Assembly: GCF_000964425.1 (NCBI RefSeq)
Contig: NZ_BANF01000059.1
Location: 1 to 60,133 of the forward strand
DNA: 60,133 nucleotides
Origin: Komagataeibacter intermedius TF2
GTDB taxonomy: Bacteria > Pseudomonadota > Alphaproteobacteria > Acetobacterales > Acetobacteraceae
Reading direction: 5' to 3'
The position numbers and the translations under genes are program-made. The notes under the pieces are model-generated. The model saw only the letters and a program-made list of their open reading frames with translations, was not told the DNA's origin and did no database searches. The number at the start of each line of letters is the position of its first letter. The first letter of the stretch is position 1. Shown one piece after another: positions 28,828 to 36,603 of this stretch.

Positions 28828-29730
28828 TCAGGTGTCGGCCTGTGCCGTGTGCTGTGCGCGACGGGAGGCAACTTCCGCCTTCATCGCAGTCTGAACCTTT
28901 TCAAAGGCACGGACCTCGATCTGGCGCACGCGTTCACGCGAAATATTGTAGACATGCGACAGTTCTTCCAGCGTCGCCGGTTCATCCTTCAGCCGCCGTT
29001 CGGTCAGGATATGACGTTCACGGTCGTTCAGGGATTTCATGGCGTTGGCCAGCAGCGCCTGCCTGCCGGAATATTCCTCGCTCTGGGCAAGGGTTTCTTC
29101 CTGGTTGTCATTGTCATCAACCAGCCAGTCCTGCCATTCCCCTTCGCCATCCATGCGCAGCGGCGCATTCAGGCTGTGGTCGGGGGCGGCAAGCCTGCGG
29201 TTCATGTTCACCACGTCCTGTTCGGGCACGCCGAGGGACTGGGCGATCTTGTTGACCTGTTCGGGCTGCAGGTCACCGTCATCAATGGCCTGCATCTGTC
29301 CCTTGAGGCGACGCAGGTTGAAGAACAGTTTTTTCTGGGCGGCGGTTGTGCCGATCTTCACCAGTGACCAGCTATGCAGGATGTATTCCTGTATTGCGGC
29401 GCGGATCCACCACATGGCATATGTCGCCAGCCGGAAGCCACGGTCGGGGTCGAAGCGGCGGACCGCCTGCATCATCCCGATATTGCCTTCGCTGATCAGT
29501 TCGCCGACCGGCAGGCCATAGCCGCGATAGCCCATGGCGATCTTGGCGACGAGACGCAGATGGGAAGTGACGAGTTTATGCGCGGCTTCGGTGTCGCCCT
29601 TGTCCTTCCAGCGGCGCGACAGACGAAGCTCCTCCTCGGGGGAGAGCATGGGGAATTTGCGGATGTCCCGAAGGTATTTGGACAGGTTGTTTTCGGGACC
29701 GGAAATAAGAGCAGAAGCAGAAGAGGCCAT
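28828..29730 (-). CDS. rpoH: Heat-shock sigma factor RpoH (sigma-32)
   Basis: A 300-residue sigma-70-class factor. Region 2 reads LISEGNIGMMQAVRRFDPDR and RLATYAMWWIRAAIQEYILH. Between regions 2 and 3 the RpoH box QKKLFFNLRRLK is present, which marks the sigma-32 group and is involved in FtsH/DnaK control. Region 4 ends with NISRERVRQIEVRAFEKV. It directs transcription of heat-shock genes such as htpG at 47959. It lies 242 bases downstream of rluD, with a structured leader in between. Confidence 0.96.
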   Translation of the reverse strand: MASSASALISGPENNLSKYLRDIRKFPMLSPEEELRLSRRWKDKGDTEAAHKLVTSHLRLVAKIAMGYRGYGLPVGELISEGNIGMMQAVRRFDPDRGFRLATYAMWWIRAAIQEYILHSWSLVKIGTTAAQKKLFFNLRRLKGQMQAIDDGDLQPEQVNKIAQSLGVPEQDVVNMNRRLAAPDHSLNAPLRMDGEGEWQDWLVDDNDNQEETLAQSEEYSGRQALLANAMKSLNDRERHILTERRLKDEPATLEELSHVYNISRERVRQIEVRAFEKVQTAMKAEVASRRAQHTAQADT

Positions 29731-29827
29731 TGTAACGGACTCCTGTTCCAGAGGGACGGGACAGCTTTAATCCGGACTAACGTAACCGTTACCGGAAGGG
29801 TTGCATCGTCTCTCTGATAGACGCACG

Positions 29828-29891
29828 ACTGGACATCTCACGTCCCTGTATATGACCCCCGTCATGGGCAGTTTTATACAGGACGTCCAGT
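29828..29891 (-). repeat. Long interrupted inverted repeat in the rpoH leader
   Basis: The right arm TATACAGGACGTCCAGT (29875-29891) pairs with the left arm ACTGGAC + 7-base bulge + GTCC + 1-base bulge + TGTATA (29828-29851). This gives 17 paired positions around a 23-base loop. It lies about 100 bases before the rpoH start on the minus strand. It may be an RNA hairpin in the leader or the end of the rluD transcript; no T run follows. Confidence 0.55.
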
Positions 29892-29972
29892 TAGCCTGGG
29901 GGCGTCGGCCCCGGCGAACAATCACCGAACATAGGCATCCTGCCCCGTTGTGTCAATGAATATGCCTGCAAA

Positions 29973-30944
29973 TCAGGCAATACTGGACAGCAGGTGACGG
30001 AAATCTTCCGGGGGCGCGGTCTCGAACAGCATCTGCTCACCGCTGCGCGGATGGACAAAGCCCAGACGGCGCGCATGCAGCGCCTGACGGGGGAAGTCCA
30101 GCGCCGCATCCTTTGCCGCGGGGGGCAGGCTGCGTGATGCGGCCGGAATCCGGCGCAGGTAAACCGGATCGCCCACCAGCGCGTGTCCGGCATGGGCGAA
30201 GTGGACCCGGATCTGATGGGTGCGTCCGGTCGCCAGCCTGCATTCCACATGGGCCAGGCCGCCATGGAAGGTGTCCAGCACACGGTAATGGGTCAGCGCC
30301 ATCTTGCCGCCGCCATTGGCAATGACCGCCATGCGCTTGCGGTCGCGCCGGTCGCGCCCGATCGCGCCATCGAATGACCCGCTGGCGGGCGTGGGAATGC
30401 CCCAGCAGATGGCCTGGTACGCACGGTCGATCCTGCGTTCGGCAAAGGCGAGGGAAAGCGCCTGGTGCGCCATTTCGGTCTTGGCCGCGACCATGATGCC
30501 CGATGTGTCCTTATCCAGCCGGTGCACGATTCCCGGTCGCCGTTCACCCCCGATTCCGGTCAGCCCTTCGCCGCAATGGGCCAGCAGGGCGTTGACAAGG
30601 GTGCCGTCCTCGTTTCCCGGCGCAGGGTGCACGACCATGCCTGCGGGCTTGTCCAGCACGATCAGGTCGCGGTCCTCATATAATATGTCCAGCGCGATAT
30701 CCTGCCCCTGCGGCGTGGCGGGGATTGCGGGGGGGATATGAATTTCATAACACATGCCTGCCCGCACGGGTTCCGCCGGGTCCCGCAGCGGGCTGCCGTC
30801 GCGTAACAGATGGCCGCTTTCCATAAGGGACTTGACGCGTGAACGCGAAAGGCCGTCGACCACATTGGCAATGAAACGGTCGGTGCGCTGGCCTGCGTCA
30901 TTGGCGGTGGCGATGACAGGGGCAGGGGGGGCAGTGTCAATCAT
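29973..30944 (-). CDS. RluA-family pseudouridine synthase (RluD-like)
   Basis: A 323-residue enzyme with an N-terminal S4 domain (QRTDRFIANVVDGLSRSRVK) and the catalytic RluA domain with GIVHRLDKDTSGIMVAAKT, holding the catalytic aspartate, and ATGRTHQIRVHFAHAGH. RluD modifies helix 69 of 23S rRNA and is the best match for a second S4-type synthase, located as in other alphaproteobacteria just upstream of rpoH. The divergent small membrane-protein gene begins 48 bases away. Assignment to RluD rather than another RluA member is by context and length. Confidence 0.88.
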   Translation of the reverse strand: MIDTAPPAPVIATANDAGQRTDRFIANVVDGLSRSRVKSLMESGHLLRDGSPLRDPAEPVRAGMCYEIHIPPAIPATPQGQDIALDILYEDRDLIVLDKPAGMVVHPAPGNEDGTLVNALLAHCGEGLTGIGGERRPGIVHRLDKDTSGIMVAAKTEMAHQALSLAFAERRIDRAYQAICWGIPTPASGSFDGAIGRDRRDRKRMAVIANGGGKMALTHYRVLDTFHGGLAHVECRLATGRTHQIRVHFAHAGHALVGDPVYLRRIPAASRSLPPAAKDAALDFPRQALHARRLGFVHPRSGEQMLFETAPPEDFRHLLSSIA

Positions 30945-30992
30945 GGCATGTGTCTATCGGAAAAAACGGTATTCGGGAACGGAAAGCACAGA

Positions 30993-31352
30993 ATGGAAAA
31001 ACAGGGATCGCGCGCGCTGCTTGCGGCGGTGATCGGCATGGGGGTCCTGCTGTTCATCGGCTCGCTGGCGCTGGTTGGCGTACTGGTGCACCGGATGATG
31101 CATCCCGCCGCGCCCGCCCCGGTTGCGGTGGCGGGGGCGACGGTGCCGGCCCCCGTCATCGCGGGGCCGGGCGTGCAGGCAGGGGATCTGGTGGTGGATG
31201 AAGCGCCGGGAACGCATGTGCAGTCCATTACCGCCCGCCCCGATGGGCTGCTGGCGGTGGTGCTGACCGGCGGGGAAAGCGTGGACCGTGTGGTGGTATG
31301 GGACCCTGCCGGCCGCCGCATCGTGGCGCGACTGGTTCTGGGGCGGTCCTGA
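30993..31352 (+). CDS. Small membrane-anchored protein (DUF6476-like)
   Basis: A protein of about 119 residues with one transmembrane helix (residues about 10-33, LLAAVIGMGVLLFIGSLALV), then an alanine/proline-rich linker and a small beta domain containing ADGLLAVVLTGG-like and VVVWDPAGRRIVARL strands. It resembles DUF6476, often found beside an RluA gene and rpoH in alphaproteobacteria; I rely on memory for that. The function is unknown. ATG 30993 is preferred because the longer start at 30948 would leave no hydrophilic N-terminus. It is divergent from rluD. Confidence 0.65.
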   Translation: MEKQGSRALLAAVIGMGVLLFIGSLALVGVLVHRMMHPAAPAPVAVAGATVPAPVIAGPGVQAGDLVVDEAPGTHVQSITARPDGLLAVVLTGGESVDRVVVWDPAGRRIVARLVLGRS

Positions 31353-31419
31353 CCGCGGGCGGCGCGATTCTTTTCTTGCATCCCTGCGGGTGATCGCATA
31401 GAACGCGGCACCGGCCTTT

Positions 31420-31495
31420 GTCCCGTTCGTCTAGAGGCCTAGGACACCGCCCTCTCACGGCGGCAACACGGGTTCGAATCCCGTACGGGACGCCA
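31420..31495 (+). tRNA. tRNA-Glu (anticodon CTC)
   Basis: A 76-base tRNA. Acceptor GTCCCGT pairs with ACGGGAC; the anticodon stem CCGCC/GGCGG encloses loop CTCTCAC with anticodon CTC. The T-arm is CGGG-TTCGAAT-CCCG, and the discriminator G with encoded CCA ends the gene. Confidence 0.97.
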
Positions 31496-31527
31496 GTTTC
31501 TGGCTGTTTATACCCTGGTCGCTGAAT

Positions 31528-31553
31528 GAAAGCCCGCCGCAAGGCGGGCTTTT
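31528..31553 (+). terminator. Intrinsic terminator after tRNA-Glu
   Basis: AGCCCGCC-GCAA-GGCGGGCT (31530-31549) is a perfect eight-pair stem with a GCAA loop, followed by TTTT. It ends the tRNA-Glu transcript and insulates the cellulose cluster. Confidence 0.9.
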
Positions 31554-31611
31554 CGTATGTAATGGATAGTTGTCCGGGTTATTTTCATTGAAAAGCAATC
31601 AATCTATGGCA

Positions 31612-31640
31612 TGGCGACGTTTTTCATATTAATATATAAT
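31612..31640 (+). promoter_or_regulatory. Candidate promoter of the cellulose cluster
   Basis: A perfect -10 hexamer TATAAT (31635-31640) lies 17 bases after TGGCGA (31612-31617), a poor -35. A weak -35 suggests dependence on an activator. The predicted transcript would carry a leader of about 440 bases. Confidence 0.35.
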
Positions 31641-31684
31641 AAAGGCATCTTATATATTTGCCGAAACGCTTTGCGCAAAAAGCA

Positions 31685-31698
31685 TTGATTCATGTCAA
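31685..31698. promoter_or_regulatory. FNR/CRP-family binding box upstream of cmcAx
   Basis: TTGAT-TCAT-GTCAA matches the FNR/Anr consensus TTGAT-N4-ATCAA at nine of ten defined positions and has a perfect TTGA-N6-TCAA core. It lies about 45 bases downstream of the candidate -10, so it would repress that promoter or activate one starting further downstream. Confidence 0.5.
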
Positions 31699-32084
31699 AT
31701 GGCGTCGAAATTTAAAAATATTTTCCGCCTTTTAATTTTGGGGCGGATGGCAGCATATTGGAACCCGGTCATTTTCCATATTTCTCTTTTGATTTCTGCA
31801 GGAATAATCAACGGGATTTTCCGGGGGAGTCTGCTGGCCCGACGTGATAAAAATGCAACTTTACCCCCTTTCCGGTCCGTCAGGACGCTGGTGGCAGTTT
31901 CGCCATTGGGGGGGAAGGCGGTATGCTTCCCTTCCGTAATAAAGTCTGTCTCGTAGTAGTCATGTGTGGCTTGCAGGATGGAGGAGTTTGCGATTAAGGC
32001 GTCATGGGTGCCGCCGGGCGGGAAGTTGAACACCGGTTTCCGCCTGTGGTTGCATCGGTTCTGATTTCTAGTGTGTGGTGATCA

Positions 32085-33164
32085 ATGCTGTTGGATTTTA
32101 TGAAGCTGCAGAAACATGTATCCGGGATGGGGCGTCGGTCCTTTCTGTCCGTCATGGCGGCTACCGGCAGCATTCCATTCCTTTCGGCGGCTGAAGCAGG
32201 GGACGGCACGGCGGTGAGCCAGCAGTGGGCCATTTTCCGTAGCAAGTATTTCCATCCCGACGGGCGTATTGTCGATACCGGCAACAGCGGCGAATCCCAC
32301 AGCGAGGGGCAGGGCTACGGCATGCTGTTCGCCGCCACGGCAGGTGACCAGGCAGCGTTCGAGGCGATATGGGTCTGGGCGCGCAACAACCTTCAGCACA
32401 AGACCGATGCCCTGTTTTCCTGGCGTTACCTGGACGGGCATAACCCGCCGGTGGCGGACAAGAACAACGCCACCGACGGGGATCTGCTGATTGCGCTGGG
32501 TCTGGCACGGGCTGGCAAGCTTTGGAAGCGGGCAGACTATATCCAGGACGCTATAAACATCTACGCCGACGTGCTGAAGCACATGACCATGAAGGTCGGT
32601 CCCTATACGGTACTGCTGCCGGGGGCGGACGGATTCGTCACCAAGGAAGCGGTGACCCTCAACCTGTCCTATTACGTCATGCCGTCCCTCCTGCAGGCGT
32701 TTGAGCTGTCAGGCGAATCCCAGTGGCAGACCGTGATCGAAAATGGCCTGCGCATCATTGGCAAGGCACAGTTCGGTGAATGGAAGCTGCCGCCGGACTG
32801 GCTGTCGATCAACCGGCAGACGGGTAATTTCTCCATCGCAAAGGGCTGGCCGCCGCGTTTCTCCTACGACGCGATTCGCGTGCCGCTTTACCTGTACTGG
32901 GCGCATATGCTGTCGCCGGAACTGCTGGCTGATTACACCCGGTTCTGGAACCATTTTGGTGCATCCGCCCTGCCGGGTTGGGTTGACCTGACAAATGGTT
33001 CGCGTTCGCCCTATAATGCGCCGCCCGGTTATCTGGCCGTTGCGTCGTGTTCGGGTCTGGCATCAGCCGGGGAACTGCCCACGCTGGATCATGCGCCGGA
33101 TTATTATTCCGCAGCGCTTACACTGCTGGTCTATATCGCCCGTGCCGAGGGAGGTGGGATGTGA
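32085..33164 (+). CDS. cmcAx: Cellulose-complementing endo-beta-1,4-glucanase CMCax (GH8, BcsZ type)
   Basis: A 359-residue secreted glycoside hydrolase family 8 enzyme. The acid-catalyst glutamate lies in the GH8 signature GESHSEGQGYGMLFAA, followed by SWRYLDGHNPPVADKNNATD with the second acidic residue, and GWPPRFSYDAIRVPLYLYW. It cuts beta-1,4-glucan and is needed for orderly ribbon formation in Komagataeibacter. The N-terminus contains GRRSFLSVMAA, a twin-arginine motif, then a hydrophobic stretch and AEA as likely cleavage site. Starts at 32085, 32100 and 32127 are all possible. Its stop overlaps the ccpAx GTG. Confidence 0.93.
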   Translation: MLLDFMKLQKHVSGMGRRSFLSVMAATGSIPFLSAAEAGDGTAVSQQWAIFRSKYFHPDGRIVDTGNSGESHSEGQGYGMLFAATAGDQAAFEAIWVWARNNLQHKTDALFSWRYLDGHNPPVADKNNATDGDLLIALGLARAGKLWKRADYIQDAINIYADVLKHMTMKVGPYTVLLPGADGFVTKEAVTLNLSYYVMPSLLQAFELSGESQWQTVIENGLRIIGKAQFGEWKLPPDWLSINRQTGNFSIAKGWPPRFSYDAIRVPLYLYWAHMLSPELLADYTRFWNHFGASALPGWVDLTNGSRSPYNAPPGYLAVASCSGLASAGELPTLDHAPDYYSAALTLLVYIARAEGGGM

Positions 33165-34174
33165 GTTCAGCCGATAAGGACGCAGGGACACCGGCGCCAC
33201 ACCGTAATGTGGACATGGACAATCCGCAGGATGTGTCCCGCATGCTTACGACTGGCTATGGTCTGAGCGGCGAAGGCTTTCATTACCATTCCTTCCGGTC
33301 CATCGTGCGGGATACGCCCGTGGATGTTCCTGAAGAAGCAGATCACGACGACACGCATGCCTACGTCGAGGAGCATTATGCCGAGCCGGAGCCGTATGCG
33401 TCGGCTCCCGCAGTTGCACCTGCGCCGGAACCAGAGCCGCCTGCCGTCACGCCTGTAGCCATGCCTCCCATTGTGGAGGAAGCGCCGCCACCGCCACCGC
33501 CACCGCCACCGCCACCGGCTCCGGTTGTGCCGGAAGTCGTGCATGTGCCGCAGCCGCCTCCGCAGCCCGCGCCGCCTGTCATGGAAACGGTCGCGCCGGA
33601 ACCGCCGCCCCCATCCCCCCCTCCGCCGGAAACCGTGGTGTCACCCGCACCGCAGCCCAGGCCTGCCGCAACGACACCTGATGTCGTGCAGTCGGGTGGG
33701 CGGGAACGGCGTGGCCTGCCACCATTTGTCGCGCCTGCTACGCCACCGCGTCCGGCGCCGGCGCAGTCCGCTTCCTTCACGATTGAAGCCCCGGAGCCGG
33801 AAGTTGTCGCGACGGATGAGTGGGCTCCCGTACCCAAGGCGCAGCAGCGCCGGGGACAGCGCCCGACCGGGCCTGGATTCTTTTTTGCCAAGGCAGGCGA
33901 CCGGACCCAGATGGCCCGGCTGTTCCAGCCGACACCGGTGCCGATGCCCCGGCCTGTTTCCAAACCTGCTTCCAAGGTGACCACGATGACAAAATTCGAC
34001 AAGAATTCATGGAATGAAAGCGCGGGACGTCGTCCGGCGCCGACCGATAACTCCCCGACCCTGACCGAAGTGTTCATGACATTGGGGGGACGGGCGACCG
34101 ACCGCCTGATCCCCAAGCCGAGCCTGCGTGAGGCCCTGCTGCGCAAGCGTGAGGAAGAGAACGAGCAATCCTGA
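33161..34174 (+). CDS. ccpAx: Cellulose-complementing protein CcpAx
   Basis: About 337 residues from a GTG that overlaps the cmcAx stop (ATGTGAG). CcpAx (also BcsH) is found only in Komagataeibacter-type cellulose producers; it interacts with BcsD and is needed to arrange terminal complexes. Residues about 75-220 are extremely proline-rich, including a run of 11 prolines encoded by tandem CCGCCA units. The most conserved part is the C-terminus, FMTLGGRATDRLIPKPSLRE and ALLRKREEENE. There is no signal peptide. The middle is low-complexity and presumably disordered. Identification rests on the C-terminal motif and position. Confidence 0.92.
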   Translation: MSSADKDAGTPAPHRNVDMDNPQDVSRMLTTGYGLSGEGFHYHSFRSIVRDTPVDVPEEADHDDTHAYVEEHYAEPEPYASAPAVAPAPEPEPPAVTPVAMPPIVEEAPPPPPPPPPPPAPVVPEVVHVPQPPPQPAPPVMETVAPEPPPPSPPPPETVVSPAPQPRPAATTPDVVQSGGRERRGLPPFVAPATPPRPAPAQSASFTIEAPEPEVVATDEWAPVPKAQQRRGQRPTGPGFFFAKAGDRTQMARLFQPTPVPMPRPVSKPASKVTTMTKFDKNSWNESAGRRPAPTDNSPTLTEVFMTLGGRATDRLIPKPSLREALLRKREEENEQS

Positions 34175-34246
34175 TCCCGACAGGCGCGACCGGTCATGAT
34201 GGCAGGCCGGTCCGCGACGGGATACAGGGCAGGGGGCCCGGGCCCC
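34175..34246. other. Structured ccpAx-bcsA spacer
   Basis: The 190-base gap starts with a strong imperfect hairpin: TCCCG/CGGGA outside and CGCGACCGG/CCGGTCCGCG inside (34175-34222). It is followed by the 14-base perfect palindrome GGGGCCCGGGCCCC (34233-34246). No T run follows, so it is not a canonical terminator. It may lower read-through or stabilise the bcsA message end. Confidence 0.5.
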
Positions 34247-34364
34247 GTATGACCCGCGTGCCATGCGGGCCGAAAGGCGACATGACGGACCAGATGCGTC
34301 TGACGGTTTTCTTTTGAACGTAACTATCTGTTTTATCAGTATTTATTAATCGGACGAGTTATTG

Positions 34365-36602
34365 ATGTCAGAGGTTCAGTCGTCAGCGCCTGCGGAAAGC
34401 TGGTTCGGCCGCTTTTCCAACAAGATACTGTCACTGCGTGGTGCCAGCTATGTCGTTGGGGCGTTGGGGCTTTGCGCCCTGCTTGCCGCAACCATGGTTA
34501 CGCTGTCGCTTAATGAACAGATGATTGTGGCATTAGTGTGTGTGGCGGTATTTTTTATCGTCGGCCGCCGCAAGAGCCGTCGCACCCAGGTCTTTCTGGA
34601 GGTGCTTTCGGCGCTGGTGTCCCTGCGGTATCTGACGTGGCGGCTGACGGAGACGCTGGACTTCGATACCTGGACGCAGGGCGTGCTGGGTGTCACGCTG
34701 CTGCTGGCGGAACTGTATGCGCTCTATATGCTGTTCCTCAGCTATTTCCAGACGATTTCCCCCCTGCATCGTGCGCCGCTGCCACTACCGGCCAATCCCG
34801 ATGACTGGCCCACGGTTGATATTTTTATCCCGACCTATGACGAAGCACTGAGCATCGTGCGCCTGACGGTGCTGGGGGCGCTGGGTATCGACTGGCCGCC
34901 CGACAAGGTGAATGTCTACATTCTGGATGATGGCAGGCGTGAAGAATTCGCCCGCTTTGCCGAGGCCTGCGGCGCGCGGTACATCGCCCGTCCCGATAAC
35001 GCGCACGCCAAGGCCGGTAACCTGAACTACGCCATTAAACATACGACGGGCGATCACATCCTCATCCTGGACTGTGACCACATCCCGACGCGCGCCTTCC
35101 TGCAGATCGCCATGGGCTGGATGGTCAGCGATTCGAAAATCGCCCTGCTGCAGACGCCGCATCACTTCTATTCCCCCGATCCGTTCCAGCGTAACCTGGC
35201 CGTGGGGTACCGCACCCCGCCCGAAGGCAACCTGTTCTATGGCGTCATTCAGGACGGTAACGACTTCTGGGACGCGACCTTTTTCTGCGGGTCGTGCGCC
35301 ATCCTGCGCCGTAAGGCGATTGAGGAAATCGGCGGCTTCGCAACCGAAACCGTGACCGAAGACGCCCATACCGCGCTGCGTATGCAGCGCAAGGGCTGGT
35401 CGACCGCCTACCTGCGCATTCCGCTGGCCAGTGGCCTGGCGACAGAACGTCTCATCACGCATATCGGGCAGCGTATGCGCTGGGCCCGTGGCATGATCCA
35501 GATTTTCCGTGTCGACAACCCGATGCTTGGCCCGGGTCTGAAGCTGGGACAGCGTCTTTGCTACCTGTCGGCCATGACGTCGTTCTTCTTCGCCATTCCC
35601 CGCGTCATCTTCCTTGCATCCCCGCTGGCCTTCCTGTTCTTCAGCCAGAATATCATCGCGGCGTCGCCGCTGGCGGTGGGGGTCTATGCCATCCCGCACA
35701 TGTTCCATTCCATTGCGACCGCGGCGAAGGTCAACAAGGGCTGGCGTTATTCGTTCTGGAGTGAAGTGTACGAAACCGTCATGGCGCTGTTCTTGGTGCG
35801 GGTGACCATCGTCACGATGCTGTTCCCCTCCAAGGGCAAGTTCAACGTGACGGAAAAAGGCGGCGTTCTGGAACGTGAGGAATTCGACCTCACCGCCACC
35901 TATCCGAATATTATTTTCGCCGGCATCATGGCGCTTGGCCTGTTGCGTGGGGTATATGCGCTGATCTTCCAGCACCTGGACATCATTTCGGAACGTGCGT
36001 ACGCGCTGAACTGCATCTGGTCGGTGATCAGTCTGATCATCCTGATGGCGGCAATCTCCGTGGGGCGTGAAACAAAGCAGTTGCGCCAGAACCACCGTAT
36101 CGAAGCCCAGATTCCCGTTACGGTTTATGATTACGATGGCAATTCAAGCCACGGCATTACCGAAGACGTCTCCATGGGCGGTGTGGCGATCCATCTGCCA
36201 TGGCGTGAGGTCACGCCCGATCAGCCTGTACAGGTCGTAATCCATGCTGTACTGGATGGCGAGGAGATGAACCTTCCGGCCATCATGATCCGCAGTGCCC
36301 GGGGCAAGGCGGTGTTTACGTGGTCGATCAGTAATATTCAGGTTGAGGCGGCCGTGGTCCGGTTCGTGTTTGGACGCGCCGATGCCTGGCTGCAGTGGAA
36401 TAATTATGAGGATGACCGGCCGTTACGAAGCCTGTGGAGTCTGATCCTCAGCATCAAGGCACTGTTCCGCAGGAAGGGTCAGATGATTGCCCATAGTCGT
36501 CCCAAAAAGAAACCAATTGCACTGCCGGTTGAGCGTAGGGAGCCAACAACCAGCCAGGGTGGTCAGAAACAGGAAGGAAAGATCAGTCGTGCGGCCTCGT
36601 GA
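34365..36602 (+). CDS. bcsA: Cellulose synthase catalytic subunit BcsA
   Basis: A 745-residue inner-membrane GT2 glycosyltransferase that polymerises UDP-glucose into beta-1,4-glucan and threads it through its membrane channel. It has N-terminal membrane helices, then the catalytic domain with [20 protein letters not shown] (DxD), the [10 protein letters not shown] base motif and QRMRWARGM (QxxRW). More helices follow, then a PilZ domain with RQNHRIEA (RxxxR) and DVSMGGVAI (D/NxSxxG), so c-di-GMP activation is intact. ATG 34365 follows a TTG; the true family start is MSEVQSS. bcsB starts one base after the stop. Confidence 0.98.
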   Translation: MSEVQSSAPAESWFGRFSNKILSLRGASYVVGALGLCALLAATMVTLSLNEQMIVALVCVAVFFIVGRRKSRRTQVFLEVLSALVSLRYLTWRLTETLDFDTWTQGVLGVTLLLAELYALYMLFLSYFQTISPLHRAPLPLPANPDDWPTVDIFIPTYDEALSIVRLTVLGALGIDWPPDKVNVYILDDGRREEFARFAEACGARYIARPDNAHAKAGNLNYAIKHTTGDHILILDCDHIPTRAFLQIAMGWMVSDSKIALLQTPHHFYSPDPFQRNLAVGYRTPPEGNLFYGVIQDGNDFWDATFFCGSCAILRRKAIEEIGGFATETVTEDAHTALRMQRKGWSTAYLRIPLASGLATERLITHIGQRMRWARGMIQIFRVDNPMLGPGLKLGQRLCYLSAMTSFFFAIPRVIFLASPLAFLFFSQNIIAASPLAVGVYAIPHMFHSIATAAKVNKGWRYSFWSEVYETVMALFLVRVTIVTMLFPSKGKFNVTEKGGVLEREEFDLTATYPNIIFAGIMALGLLRGVYALIFQHLDIISERAYALNCIWSVISLIILMAAISVGRETKQLRQNHRIEAQIPVTVYDYDGNSSHGITEDVSMGGVAIHLPWREVTPDQPVQVVIHAVLDGEEMNLPAIMIRSARGKAVFTWSISNIQVEAAVVRFVFGRADAWLQWNNYEDDRPLRSLWSLILSIKALFRRKGQMIAHSRPKKKPIALPVERREPTTSQGGQKQEGKISRAAS

Positions 36603-36603
36603 T

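Larger units (their letters stand above)
31554..32084. other. AT-rich regulatory region upstream of the cellulose cluster
   Basis: This 531-base gap is much richer in A and T than the rest of the window, especially 31560-31800. It holds a perfect TATAAT at 31635-31640, an FNR/CRP-type box at 31685-31698, and several poly-T/A runs. Two short open frames on opposite strands cover part of it, but neither has a convincing ribosome-binding site or family. I take the stretch as promoter and leader DNA for cmcAx. Confidence 0.6.

Noticed and set aside
31699-31956. An 85-codon plus-strand frame with a hydrophobic stretch in the AT-rich gap before cmcAx
   Set aside because: Its ATG overlaps the end of the FNR-type box and no ribosome site precedes it. 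Hydrophobic codons are expected by chance in AT-rich DNA. It remains a weak possibility.
31695-32033. A 112-codon minus-strand frame in the same gap
   Set aside because: No ribosome-binding site, no family resemblance, and it spans promoter-like sequence.
33376-34197. Glycine-rich frame antisense to ccpAx
   Set aside because: It is the complement of the polyproline coding region; the glycine runs have no independent meaning.
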